Source of the DNA: a virus | DNA: 36,742 bases | Direction: 5' to 3' (one strand) | Virus record (IMG/VR): IMGVR_UViG_3300049259_000398 | Span: 1-36,742 of that record | Translations under genes and position numbers: made by a program | In this document: piece after piece, positions 1 to 8,325 of the stretch | How positions within the stretch are numbered: the stretch's first letter is position 1 | Layout of the letters: every line of letters begins with the position of its first letter | The notes under the pieces: generated by a model | Seen by the model: the letters and a program-made list of their open reading frames with translations, nothing else | What the model was told of the DNA's origin: nothing | The model's database searches: none

Positions 1-852
1 ATGTCCCTCTGCCTTCTAAGCAGAGGGCTGCAAAATTGTGGCTTGTCCAAACGCGGATCCTGCTTTCAGCTGTTAAAAGTGATGATTGCATTGCTCTTTG
101 ATTCGGCCTTATTGCAATCAACCTGTTCAACCTCTCAGCCAAAGCAGCAAAAAAGCCTTTGGAGACAGTTGCCTCCGTCTTTTGACCGGGTAGCCGAACG
201 CTCGATCTCTCAAGCCACCACTTTGCGTCGCTGCAACAATCCTTCGAGTGAGGTTGGCGACGGGCGGTATCTGCTGCAGGCGGAGGACGCTTCGAAAAAG
301 CATCCGTTATCATCCTTAAACTCACCCGATCATCCTTTTCGTTCAGCCCATACTCTTCCAGCCGATCGTCTGTGTCTGGTTTGCGGCGCTCATTGCTCCG
401 CGTCATGTGCTGTTTGCGACCAAGATTTCTGCAGTACTCATCTTTACGCATGTGTTGAGTGTGATAACCAATATTGCAGCCGCTGCCTTGACGACCACCG
501 CGCCGACGGTCACTGGACCGATTCCGATACTGCTGCCGAACTGAATCGCGGTTTGGGAGATAAGTCTGCCTCCGGCGCCTTTCGTGTTGGAAACATGGAT
601 TTGTCTCTACTCCCAATTGGACGCAATGCTCTTGCAGTGATCAACCCGCGTGTCAGCCTTGCTCCAGCGCTATCCCAAGTAGCGGGTCACATTCAGCGGT
701 CTTGGAGCTTGCAACGCAACGCTCTAAGTGCTGTCGCTTCGCTGATCGCTTATCTATTGCGCACCTTTCGCCGGGGTCTGTCATCGTCTGCGGATCGCAC
801 AGTTGTGAAGTTGCTCTCGCAATCAGAAATTTCCCTGGAGGTCTCACTGTGA
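1..852 (+). CDS. Cys-rich zinc-binding protein, hypothetical
   Basis: Function not recognised. The reading frame is open from the first base, so the gene may begin upstream; the first 100 residues look unstructured. A dense cysteine cluster lies at residues 125-162 (C125, C128, C132, C136, C139, C144, C151, C154, C159, C162), followed by His residues near 166-171. This spacing resembles a B-box or double zinc-ribbon fold, so a zinc-bound protein- or nucleic-acid-contacting role is inferred. Its TGA overlaps the GTG of the next gene, which indicates translational coupling. It is the first of four small genes ahead of the large terminase. The reading frame is reasonably sure; the true start and function are not. 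Confidence 0.55.
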   Translation: MSLCLLSRGLQNCGLSKRGSCFQLLKVMIALLFDSALLQSTCSTSQPKQQKSLWRQLPPSFDRVAERSISQATTLRRCNNPSSEVGDGRYLLQAEDASKKHPLSSLNSPDHPFRSAHTLPADRLCLVCGAHCSASCAVCDQDFCSTHLYACVECDNQYCSRCLDDHRADGHWTDSDTAAELNRGLGDKSASGAFRVGNMDLSLLPIGRNALAVINPRVSLAPALSQVAGHIQRSWSLQRNALSAVASLIAYLLRTFRRGLSSSADRTVVKLLSQSEISLEVSL

Positions 853-1079
853 CCAAACCGCGCAACCCTCACCTGGTTACCACAGTGAAGTGTGCCGCGC
901 CCGGATGCACCAATGTCCGCCGCCAGGCGAATCACTGGTTTGTCGTCACTGTGGAGCAGCGTTTTACTTGCCGTCCGTATTCGGCCACCACTGACTTGCG
1001 CCCCATGGATGAACCGGCATGCGGCCAGGCATGTGCTCAAAAACTGTTTGAAAGATATCTCGCAAAGCAGGCCTTATGA
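849..1079 (+). CDS. Small zinc-finger-like protein (76 aa)
   Basis: I chose the GTG at 849 because GGAGG at 837-841 sits 7 bases upstream and the start overlaps the preceding TGA. A longer frame from 702 would lie inside the upstream gene. The product is 76 aa with two Cys pairs: C-x4-C near residues 15-20, and a later C plus C-x3-C near residues 41 and 58-62, a probable single zinc site. The C-terminus is a basic helix. No family was recognised. The end overlaps the next ATG (ATGA), so it belongs to a coupled string of Cys-rich genes leading into terminase. Confidence 0.65.
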   Translation: MTKPRNPHLVTTVKCAAPGCTNVRRQANHWFVVTVEQRFTCRPYSATTDLRPMDEPACGQACAQKLFERYLAKQAL

Positions 1080-1483
1080 CAACACAGCTCAATCAAACAC
1101 AAATCGTTTCAGCCATACAAGAGAAGAACAAAATGCACTTCGATCATGAATTGCCATCAGCTTCCATGCAGTCTTCCTCACCGCGCTCTGCAATATCCGA
1201 TGGTCTCAGCCAATCTGCTTCTCAACAATTTTCAGCCGGCAAGCACGCGTTGCGTCCATGTATCTATATTGCTCTCCGATGCTCACGCTGCGGCCCTGTC
1301 CGTCAGGCACTGCCAGAACTGCCAACACAAGATGTAATCGCTTGCCCAGAATGTAGCCGCGAGTGCGGCTTCGTCCTGCTCGGCTCCGGACTCACATCAA
1401 GAAATCTTCCGTTTCATCAGATTCACACCATTGAGCCCACGCGCTGGGACCCGCAGGTCGATGGTGAAACCAATAGCTCCTGA
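1076..1483 (+). CDS. Zinc-ribbon hypothetical protein (135 aa)
   Basis: The start codon overlaps the preceding stop (ATGA at 1076). A second in-frame ATG at 1133, preceded by GAGAAG, is an alternative start. Residues 1-60 are Ser/Gln-rich and probably disordered. A zinc ribbon follows: C69-x2-C72, then C90-x2-C93 with C97. The fold suggests nucleic-acid or protein binding, but the role is unknown. It is third in the run of Cys-rich proteins upstream of the terminase. About 130 bases follow in which I see no gene. Confidence 0.6.
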   Translation: MTTQLNQTQIVSAIQEKNKMHFDHELPSASMQSSSPRSAISDGLSQSASQQFSAGKHALRPCIYIALRCSRCGPVRQALPELPTQDVIACPECSRECGFVLLGSGLTSRNLPFHQIHTIEPTRWDPQVDGETNSS

Positions 1484-1612
1484 AGAATGTCGCAAAGCAA
1501 ATGATTCAGGTGCGACGCCGCGCGACTTTCGGCGCCGAAGGCAATGTGCCAGCCCGCAGTCGTCGCACCAACCAAGGTAGCAAGTTTTCTCAAGGTTTGA
1601 GGGGGAATACCA

Positions 1613-2122
1613 GTGTCGCAGCTTCTTGTACCCGTTTATCGAATGCACCAACCCGCGTTTGTTTCTCCCTGCATTCTTGGGGATCCGTGCCACACCTGTG
1701 CGGTTCATGCGTATTGTCTTGCTCATCCCTGCAAAGACTGCCGCCAGGGCAAGACGGTGCATTGCGAGCGTGCTTATCCGGCGCCGCCCGCTTTTGCCGT
1801 GCGTGTCCTTTCTGCCATCAGGCTCGTCACAGACGGAATGGCTGAGTTCATTCATCAGAACAATGCCTTGCGGCTGACCTTTGCCAAGATTACTTATTTG
1901 CGCGATACCAGCTGCAACATCAATGGCACCGCCATCTGGGAGTATGCGGCGGGCTCAGATCGCGTCAAGGCTGCTCTTTACGTTGGATGGCGGAAGAATT
2001 TGGCAACCATTACGTCTATCGACGATGAAACCTTAGCTGATTTGGAAATGGAAGATGAAGCTGACATGCCGGGCGAAGCATTCAAACATCGGCAAATGTA
2101 TTCCGCAAAAATTGAGGCATAA
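1613..2122 (+). CDS. Hypothetical protein in the small-terminase position
   Basis: The GTG start at 1613 is supported by a strong ribosome-binding site (GAGGGGG at 1599-1605). The product is 169 aa. The N-terminal third holds seven cysteines (C20, C26, C29, C35, C40, C43, C51), again suggesting bound metal. The C-terminal part is mixed alpha/beta with an acidic stretch near residues 138-150. It ends 5 bases before the large terminase, the place where small terminase subunits usually lie. I see no helix-turn-helix or other small-terminase signature, so that role is inferred from position only. Confidence 0.6.
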   Translation: MSQLLVPVYRMHQPAFVSPCILGDPCHTCAVHAYCLAHPCKDCRQGKTVHCERAYPAPPAFAVRVLSAIRLVTDGMAEFIHQNNALRLTFAKITYLRDTSCNINGTAIWEYAAGSDRVKAALYVGWRKNLATITSIDDETLADLEMEDEADMPGEAFKHRQMYSAKIEA

Positions 2123-2127
2123 ACCCC

Positions 2128-4134
2128 ATGGCTGCAACCGGCAAACGCCAGAGTATGAAACGCCCCAAAAAAGAAGGCGGTTCCAATCGCACGCCTCAAT
2201 TGCAGGCAAAGGCGAATTCCGGATCGGCCTCAAGCAACCCACCTGATCATAAGACTGCTAATTCGGCCGCATCGGCAAACAATCCCAAAGTCCTCAAGCT
2301 CTCTCTCAAAGACTTTGTTGAACAGGCATGGGGCATCCTTGAGCCTGTCAGTACTCTCGTCTGGAGTTGGCATCTTGATCTCATCTGTGAATACCTCACG
2401 CTGATCAGGGATGAGAAGTTCAAAGATGTTTGCGGCGATCTTGAAGGTATCATCTTCAATGTTCCTCCCCGGACAATGAAGAGCCTGCTGATCTCTGTCT
2501 TTTTTCCCATTTGGGTTTGGACCACCAGGCCATCCTGCCGGTTTATGTTCGTTTCATACTCTGAGAAGCTCAGCACGCACCACAGCGTTTTTCGTCGCAG
2601 CATCATTGAGTCAGAGTGGTACCAGAAACGGTGGGGCAAGATTTTCTCGCTGTCGCATGACCAGAACGTCAAAAGTCACTATGGAAATTCCGCTCGCGGC
2701 ACCATGTTCTCCACCGGCATGCAGGCCACAGCCACGGGCATGGGTGGTGACGTTTTGATCTTTGACGATCCTCTCAACCCGGAGCAGGCCATCAGCCAGG
2801 TGGAAAGGGAAGCCGTGAACCTGCGATTTGATACAACTTTTCGCAGCCGTATCAATGATCCTGCAACCGGAGTAAAGATCATTATTATGCAGCGCCTGCA
2901 TGAGCTTGATCTCACTGGACACGTCCTGGCTCGTGAAAGTAGTCGATGGAAGCATGTCAGTCTGCCGGCGGTTGCTCCAAAAGATGAAGCTTGGGAATTT
3001 CCGCGGTCTAAGAAAATTGAAAATCAAAAATCCGGCGACTTGCTCTGGCCCGCGCGTCTGCCGCAATCTTTTCTGGATAGCCAGCGCGTCGGCATGGGGA
3101 ACTGGGCGTTCAACGGACAATACCAGCAAACGCCCGCCCCGCTCGATGGCGGCATCATCAAGCGCCAATGGGTGCGTTTTTATCGCCAGCTGCCGGAGAA
3201 ATTTGAGTTCATGGTCCAATCCTGGGACTGTACCTTCAGCGGCGGCAGTGATAATGACTTCGTTGCGGGGCAAGTTTGGGGGCGCTCCGGCGGAAAATAT
3301 TTCATGCTGCCGTACCGCACGTATGACCGGCTTGATTTCGGCCCCACCATGGCCGCTATCAAGGCCTGCCATGCTAAGTTCCCCCAGGCCCATGCCGTGC
3401 TGATTGAAGATAAGGCCAACGGCCCGGCCATCATCAGTGAATTGCAGAAAGAAATTCCTGGCGTCGTACCCGTAAATCCTGAAGGCGGCAAGCTCGCTCG
3501 CGCTCAGGCCACCGCGCCTCTCTGGGAAGCAGGCAGCATTGAACTTCCTGATCCGCAGGTTTTCGGCTGTGCTTGGATTGAAGACTATCTGCACAATATA
3601 TGTACGTTTCCCAAGGCCGCGCACGATGATGACGTCGATGCTACTTCGCAGGCTCTCATCTATATGCGCAACCGCCTCGGCGGCGGCATTGTCGAGTTCT
3701 ATCGCCAGCAGGCAACCGGAGAGCTTGCGCTCGGACAAACCATCAAGCCGTTTGAACTCGGGTCAAAAAGTGGTCGTGGACCGCAGGCGCCCCCGCCTGC
3801 GGGTAAACACATTTCATCTCACAATTCTGTATTGGCCCGCAATGTACTGGCTGCCGTAGCGCAGGGCAATCAGATCCAGTGCAATTTCAAACAGTACCCA
3901 GAAGTCCGCGCTGCCCTGACCGACGCTGCGGTGCGATGGAGCGCATTTGCAAACGAACCTCATGCCTTATGGGCACGCAGTGAAATTAAGCGATTGGATT
4001 TGTTGTTCTTAAATCGCAATGAGCAGGAGGCAATTTCTAGAACGACGGCCCAAGGACACGAGGTGGCGGATCAGAAACCCGCCGTCATCCCGAGTTCCGT
4101 AGATGAGGGCGCGCTTTCTTCAGCGCCCGAATAG
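2128..4134 (+). CDS. terL: Phage terminase, large subunit
   Basis: ATPase-nuclease motor that packages phage DNA into procapsids. The ATPase domain covers about residues 60-280: a Walker A-like PPRTMKS at 113-119 and Walker B VLIFDDP at 209-215. The RNase H-like nuclease covers about 360-515: acidic motifs SWD (D367), IEDK (E427, D428) and DDDVD (500-504). The Walker A has Met where classic P-loops carry Gly, a variation I recall from related phage terminases. Residues 520-668 form an extension beyond the nuclease with no recognised domain. GAGG at 2114-2117 serves the ATG. Unusually, the portal gene is not next but 6.5 kb downstream. Confidence 0.95.
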   Translation: MAATGKRQSMKRPKKEGGSNRTPQLQAKANSGSASSNPPDHKTANSAASANNPKVLKLSLKDFVEQAWGILEPVSTLVWSWHLDLICEYLTLIRDEKFKDVCGDLEGIIFNVPPRTMKSLLISVFFPIWVWTTRPSCRFMFVSYSEKLSTHHSVFRRSIIESEWYQKRWGKIFSLSHDQNVKSHYGNSARGTMFSTGMQATATGMGGDVLIFDDPLNPEQAISQVEREAVNLRFDTTFRSRINDPATGVKIIIMQRLHELDLTGHVLARESSRWKHVSLPAVAPKDEAWEFPRSKKIENQKSGDLLWPARLPQSFLDSQRVGMGNWAFNGQYQQTPAPLDGGIIKRQWVRFYRQLPEKFEFMVQSWDCTFSGGSDNDFVAGQVWGRSGGKYFMLPYRTYDRLDFGPTMAAIKACHAKFPQAHAVLIEDKANGPAIISELQKEIPGVVPVNPEGGKLARAQATAPLWEAGSIELPDPQVFGCAWIEDYLHNICTFPKAAHDDDVDATSQALIYMRNRLGGGIVEFYRQQATGELALGQTIKPFELGSKSGRGPQAPPPAGKHISSHNSVLARNVLAAVAQGNQIQCNFKQYPEVRAALTDAAVRWSAFANEPHALWARSEIKRLDLLFLNRNEQEAISRTTAQGHEVADQKPAVIPSSVDEGALSSAPE

Positions 4135-4157
4135 GAGCGAGGGACCTTGTGCTTGTT

Positions 4158-4196
4158 AAGCAAGCAAGCAAGCAAACAAGCAAACAAGCAAACAAG
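4158..4196 (+). repeat. (AAGC/AAAC)n tetranucleotide tract
   Basis: About ten tetranucleotide units lie just after the terminase stop: four AAGC, then alternating AAAC and AAGC, ending in AAG. Such tracts are prone to slipped-strand length change. It lies at the junction between the packaging gene and the minus-strand cargo block and is not inside a credible gene. A minus-strand reading frame across it is only a hydrophobic artefact of the repeat. Confidence 0.9.
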
Positions 4197-4222
4197 TATG
4201 TTCCCATCAATGGAGACACAAA

Positions 4223-4933
4223 TCACGCTCCTCGGCTGAACATCCTGACCTGTTTCGCCGGATATGCGCACAGCTCCTTCACCGGACACTCATAACATTG
4301 CGGTGATTTATCCCGGCAAATTTCTTTTCCATGTTGCCGCAATAACATATGCGCCTGGGCGATCGCCTCCGCTTTACGCGGAAGCTCCGGCTTCAATGCT
4401 TCCTGCACAGATCAGTAGGCAGCGCCATAATTTTTCTGCCACCGCCCATAGCCGACGCGTGTCAGGACTCGCAAGCCGTTCCACTCCAGCGGTAGTCCGG
4501 GCGATGCTCCGCAGAACATCAGGATCTTTTCCGCGCCCGGATCGCCGATGTTAGGAAACTGCTTCAACGCTTTCTTGGCCTGCGCATAGGGCAGCTTGAC
4601 TATCTGATCCAGGTCGTCACCAAACTGGCTCATGGTGATTCGTGCAATCTCCTGCCAGCGGAAAACCCGCACCTTGGGACGCATGCCGCCCATTGTGGCC
4701 AGCGCCAGCAGGGAATCAGGATCAGCCGTGAGGATTGCTTTTGCATTCAACCCGATCTGTTTTCTCAAGCCCTCGAACACAGTGGCACGGCGATCATCGG
4801 GCAGTAGGTAGCAGGCGTTCTCCCACATCACCAGCTCAAACGGTCTCTTCGCTGGCGGCATCGTGGGTGCGCCGTAAGCACGTTTTAGAGCAGCAATAAT
4901 TTTCTTCAGCTCAGCCATTGTGCCGAAGAGCAT
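4223..4933 (-). pseudogene. Endonuclease III-like HhH-GPD protein, interrupted by TGA
   Basis: Two segments lie in the same frame: 173 residues (4933-4412) and a tail ending at 4223, separated only by one TGA at 4414-4412. The helix-hairpin-helix lies near residues 126-138. The tail carries a C-x6-C-x2-C-x5-C loop, the 4Fe-4S signature of the endonuclease III family. The TGA falls where related proteins, as I recall them, have Arg in an AAYRSV-type motif, so CGA to TGA is the simplest explanation. Two catalytic residues are also replaced: the Lys of the hairpin by Pro (about 132) and the conserved Asp by Asn (N152). It was probably a cellular DNA-repair-like gene, now broken. A sequencing error is the main alternative. 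Confidence 0.75.
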
Positions 4934-4997
4934 AACCCGGAAACGGGGGCACCGTAACCACTGATCGTTCTAGCCGAAAGCTACAAAAAGGAGTTAT

Positions 4998-5153
4998 ATG
5001 AGTGACGACGAATTCCTCGCATGTCTCGCCGCTTACCTAGGTCGGTCCACTGACGGTATCGAGCCCGAAACTCCCATTTTCACGAATGACGATGGCTCCA
5101 TTAACCGCGAAAAAACTCTCGCCCTGCCTTGCTACTGGAACTTCAAGCTTTAG
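4998..5153 (+). CDS. Small hypothetical protein (51 aa)
   Basis: An ATG at 4998 follows AAGGAG at 4988-4993, a near-ideal ribosome-binding site. The frame runs 51 codons to TAG at 5151. The protein is acidic at the start (MSDDEF) and has two Cys and several Thr and Asp; it has no membrane segment. It is divergent from the endonuclease III-like gene and converges tail-to-tail, with a 4-base overlap, on the outer-membrane protein gene. No homologue was recognised. The ribosome-binding site is the main support. Confidence 0.5.
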   Translation: MSDDEFLACLAAYLGRSTDGIEPETPIFTNDDGSINREKTLALPCYWNFKL

Positions 5154-6571
5154 AACAGGCTCGGCCTTGCAGAACTCCCCAGCAATGAGGTATTTACGTT
5201 CACGATCGTGTGTGTGCCTTCGTGTCCACCAAATGCAAACAGCAGATATACCATCGGAAAGCCCCCGGCGCGCAGGTTTATGCCGGCAGCATAGCTGTGT
5301 CTCCACGGATTGCTGCCCAGGTCCCCGCGCAGCAGAGCTACCTTGCCCTGATCGGCACGCAGCGTGACCCCCAGAGGCCAGTTGCCAATCGAATGATCGA
5401 TCCATTCTTGCAGCAGCAGCACATTCGGTGCACGGAAACGATAGTCCTGGTAACTGGGTACCGCGGGGTTGCCGTTGATGTCGGCTCCGCCCAGCGTTGG
5501 CTGAAAATAAAACGGCACCACGTTCGTGCCTGGCACAAAGGAAAGGGAAGTGGCCGCCCTCACCCCCAGCGTGCCCTGCATGCTTCGGCTCGTGGCATGT
5601 TGACAGGTTGAGTGAGCGTCCGTGGGATCAATACGGCAATCGTTCGGATCATTCGTATCTCTCGCCACATAGACATTGCGGTGATAAAACGAGATCTCCT
5701 GGCGAAGGTCAAATGTCAGCCGCTGAAATGAAAAACCTGAACCATCCGTATCGATGAACGGCTGGTACATTGCGCTGTAATCGAAGTGCAGAAGATTATT
5801 CGTAGCGGAAGGGCGCATCCTCAGGCCCATGCCCGGTTGAAAAAAGAATGGCTGGTGCGCAAGTCCCGGTGCGGTCGCTGGCGTGTACACAGCCTCAATG
5901 GAAGGCGACGGCTGGCCTGTGCTTCGCCGAATGTCCGGCAGGCGTCCGTTGAGTTCAGCAAAAAAACTCATATTGAGCTTTTGATAAACGGGCCGGATCA
6001 TGTTGCCGCCGATGATGTGCTCCGTCATCCCAAAGAAGGTCCGTCCGGCCGTTGTCGTCGTTGGGCCTTCGCCAAAGAATGTTAGCTTGTTGAGCGAAAT
6101 GGATTGGGCATAAAGGTTATAAACCGGCCGCCCGACATAAGGCTGGATATCGTCCGGGTTCACGCCGGCCGTTCCCATCTGCACGTCTGACGGTTGAATG
6201 CGGGTGTCCACAAATTTCAGGTAAAAGCCCGCGCGCCATGACGCGTTGCTCGAGCCAATCGCGTCCGCGCTCCAAGAGGTGCTCCAGTTGTCTGTGTCTT
6301 TGTGTCCCACATATGCCAGCCCGGCGCCAAAACCGTTTTGCGGCGCAATGCTTCCCACCGCAATGTGCAGTGGCTGCCCAGTAAACAGCACCTCTGCGCA
6401 GCCAACAATGTGCTTGGGACAGTTCAGCTTGAGCTTACCCAGCTCTGTCGCCGGCTCCTGCTTCTTTTCGTTCTCTACGCCGGAATTTGGGGTCGGACTG
6501 GGACTGGCAGAGGGCTGTTGTGCCCAAACGCTTCCAGCGAGCAACATGAACGCGAAAACAAATCGTCGCAC
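5150..6571 (-). CDS. Outer-membrane beta-barrel protein
   Basis: Residues 1-17 form a classic signal peptide (basic start, hydrophobic core, VWA cleavage site). A Pro/Ser-rich linker follows, then about 420 residues of alternating polar and aromatic strands ending in a terminal Phe, the pattern of Gram-negative outer-membrane barrels. It resembles BamA/TamA-type surface-antigen barrels without POTRA repeats. The GTG start abuts the stop of the Lys-rich gene with no gap, and AGGAG lies about 7 bases upstream inside that gene, so the two are co-translated. Its partner and cargo are unknown. As prophage cargo it could alter the host surface or serve as an export pore for the upstream phosphoesterase; both ideas are inference. 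Confidence 0.8.
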   Translation of the reverse strand: MRRFVFAFMLLAGSVWAQQPSASPSPTPNSGVENEKKQEPATELGKLKLNCPKHIVGCAEVLFTGQPLHIAVGSIAPQNGFGAGLAYVGHKDTDNWSTSWSADAIGSSNASWRAGFYLKFVDTRIQPSDVQMGTAGVNPDDIQPYVGRPVYNLYAQSISLNKLTFFGEGPTTTTAGRTFFGMTEHIIGGNMIRPVYQKLNMSFFAELNGRLPDIRRSTGQPSPSIEAVYTPATAPGLAHQPFFFQPGMGLRMRPSATNNLLHFDYSAMYQPFIDTDGSGFSFQRLTFDLRQEISFYHRNVYVARDTNDPNDCRIDPTDAHSTCQHATSRSMQGTLGVRAATSLSFVPGTNVVPFYFQPTLGGADINGNPAVPSYQDYRFRAPNVLLLQEWIDHSIGNWPLGVTLRADQGKVALLRGDLGSNPWRHSYAAGINLRAGGFPMVYLLFAFGGHEGTHTIVNVNTSLLGSSARPSLF

Positions 6572-6940
6572 TTACTTTCTCCTTGCTTTGCGTGACGTAC
6601 GCTTGTTTTGAGTTGATTTCTTTTTTGATTTGCTGGCAGTTTTTTTGCCGGCAGCTTTCTTTTTGGACTGCTTCTTTGTCCGAGATTTCTTTGCCGCTTT
6701 CTTGCCGTATTTATGCAGCAGCGCCGTCACTCTTTGTATGTACTCGCTCGCTTGGCGCTCCGTGTGTAGCATATTAATGTTTATGTTCGTCCGCTGTTTT
6801 TGCGGAACCATCAAATTCTCCGCATGGTGCAGGTGCAGCAACTGCGTGCGGATTAGACTCGAGATCGGCCGGTCCGGGTTATAAGCATCTTTTACATCGA
6901 ACTCAATAATGTCGACTACAGGTGCATCTTTGATCGCCAT
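6572..6940 (-). CDS. Lys-rich tailed small protein (122 aa)
   Basis: Residues 1-75 form a compact acidic-to-neutral domain. Residues 79-122 are almost entirely Lys, Arg, Ser, Thr and Ala, like a histone-type tail, suggesting polyanion binding (nucleic acid, phospholipid or LPS). It starts 3 bases after the phosphoesterase stop and ends directly at the start of the barrel gene, so it is the middle gene of a three-gene operon. No family recognised. The tail could also act as a chaperone or tether for the acidic phosphoesterase; that is speculation. Confidence 0.75.
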   Translation of the reverse strand: MAIKDAPVVDIIEFDVKDAYNPDRPISSLIRTQLLHLHHAENLMVPQKQRTNININMLHTERQASEYIQRVTALLHKYGKKAAKKSRTKKQSKKKAAGKKTASKSKKKSTQNKRTSRKARRK

Positions 6941-6943
6941 ATC

Positions 6944-8191
6944 TCAGCCTTTCATTGCCTTCGGGAAGAATACGCATTCGTTGTCCGGACGCAGTTTGTC
7001 GCCCAGCCAGTCCAGGAACGTCTCTGCCTGCTGCTCTCGCGGCGTGCCCATATCATTGCCGTTAAGGAAATGTTTGCGCACCGTCGCCGGGATTGACGCA
7101 TGCTCAAAAATCCTCTGATTCGCGGGATCTTCCGGCCCGGGAATAACCGTTCTGCGCGGAATGTAGGGTGAAACCAGCACGGCCGGCACGCGAATGCCCA
7201 GACGGTCGAAGTCGAAAGTAAGGCCGGGCACTCCGGTGGCTGCTTCGGGGGCATGGAAGCCGTCAGGTGTGCAACTCGGCGGCACCACGTGGTCATACAG
7301 TCCGCCGTGCTCGTCATAAACAATCAGTAGCGCGGTGCTCTGCCATAGCTTCGGATTTATTCGAATGCAGTCGTAAACTTTTCCGATGAAATTGTCTCCC
7401 GCCAGAACGTGATGGTCCGGATGCTGGTCCGTCGCCAGCAACTGTGTGCCGTCCAGTGCCGGATGGTCAGAGTAGTTTGGCTCCACGAAGCTGTATTGCG
7501 GCAGGTTGCCGGACTTGCAATCGGCAACAAAGTCGCTGAACACGCCAAAGAAACTCTGGTCTTTGATCAGGTTAACGATCTCCATCGTCGAACTCGGCAG
7601 ATCGTAGTAATAAAGTTTTGCGCTGTGCCCTCCCGCCGCCAGCCTCTCGTAGATCGTCGGGATCTTCGCCCGGTCAGCATCGCTGACCAGGAACATATTC
7701 ATGTCCACGTTCCCAAATGATGTCCCATAGTGAGCAAACGCGCGATTGCAAATCGTCGGCCCCGGAATTGACGAGAACCATCCGTTGAACACTGCGTACT
7801 CGGTTGCCAGCGTGGTTAAAACCGGAATTTTCTCCGGTGAAAAATACTTCATGATCGCATGCGAATCGTTGACGCTCGTGCCCTGCGTGCCATAGCTCTT
7901 CACAAAGCCTTGCATGTTGGCTGCGCGCCCTGTAGAGAACGGCACGCCACCGTAAATCTGCACGTCCACGCCTGGGAAATGATGGTCCGGATCATGGCTC
8001 AGCTGCCCGCGATAGTCCGCCGTCGCCGACACCTGCACCATATTCCCGGCGCTATCCGGATTCGTCTCATTCCCGGTCAGCCCGTTGATCTTGGGAAATT
8101 TTTTGCTCAGCCCACCCAGCATGTGGTCGAAGGAGCGGTTTTCCATCATCAGCACAACAATATGTTCCAGGTTGTCCAGTCCTTGTGACAT
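6944..8191 (-). CDS. Phospholipase C / acid phosphatase-type phosphoesterase
   Basis: Member of the phosphoesterase family that includes non-haemolytic phospholipase C and AcpA (alkaline-phosphatase superfamily). Recognisable motifs are MMENRSFDHMLG (residues 15-26, metal-binding E17/N18), GPTICNR (144-150), YDEHGG with D293, E294, H295, YDHV (D300, H301) and FEHASI (E363, H364). It would hydrolyse phosphodiester or phosphomonoester bonds, perhaps in phospholipids. At 415 aa it is a compact member and lacks the Tat or Sec signal peptide usual for secreted relatives, so it is either cytoplasmic or exported another way. First gene of the operon with the Lys-rich protein and the barrel. An AT-rich stretch upstream (8230-8245) could hold its promoter. 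Confidence 0.88.
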   Translation of the reverse strand: MSQGLDNLEHIVVLMMENRSFDHMLGGLSKKFPKINGLTGNETNPDSAGNMVQVSATADYRGQLSHDPDHHFPGVDVQIYGGVPFSTGRAANMQGFVKSYGTQGTSVNDSHAIMKYFSPEKIPVLTTLATEYAVFNGWFSSIPGPTICNRAFAHYGTSFGNVDMNMFLVSDADRAKIPTIYERLAAGGHSAKLYYYDLPSSTMEIVNLIKDQSFFGVFSDFVADCKSGNLPQYSFVEPNYSDHPALDGTQLLATDQHPDHHVLAGDNFIGKVYDCIRINPKLWQSTALLIVYDEHGGLYDHVVPPSCTPDGFHAPEAATGVPGLTFDFDRLGIRVPAVLVSPYIPRRTVIPGPEDPANQRIFEHASIPATVRKHFLNGNDMGTPREQQAETFLDWLGDKLRPDNECVFFPKAMKG

Positions 8192-8325
8192 GCAGACATC
8201 TCGCTTTCATCGAAAACGTTTCACGGCGTACCGATAATATAAATGGCAGCTTCTTTGTTTAGTGGCACAAAGGGGCGAATCGTTTCACGCATTCCATTTT
8301 CCAGCGCATGAAAGGCACGAATGGT

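Noticed and set aside
2611-3738. 375-codon minus-strand open frame opposite the terminase
   Set aside because: It is the antisense shadow of a strongly conserved gene, has no ribosome-binding site and its protein has no recognisable domain.
4071-4289. Hydrophobic minus-strand frame across the microsatellite
   Set aside because: The hydrophobic stretch is only the translation of the tetranucleotide repeat.
4412-4414. TGA as selenocysteine or programmed readthrough in the endonuclease III-like gene
   Set aside because: The expected residue is Arg, a single CGA to TGA change suffices, and I see no convincing recoding hairpin after the codon.
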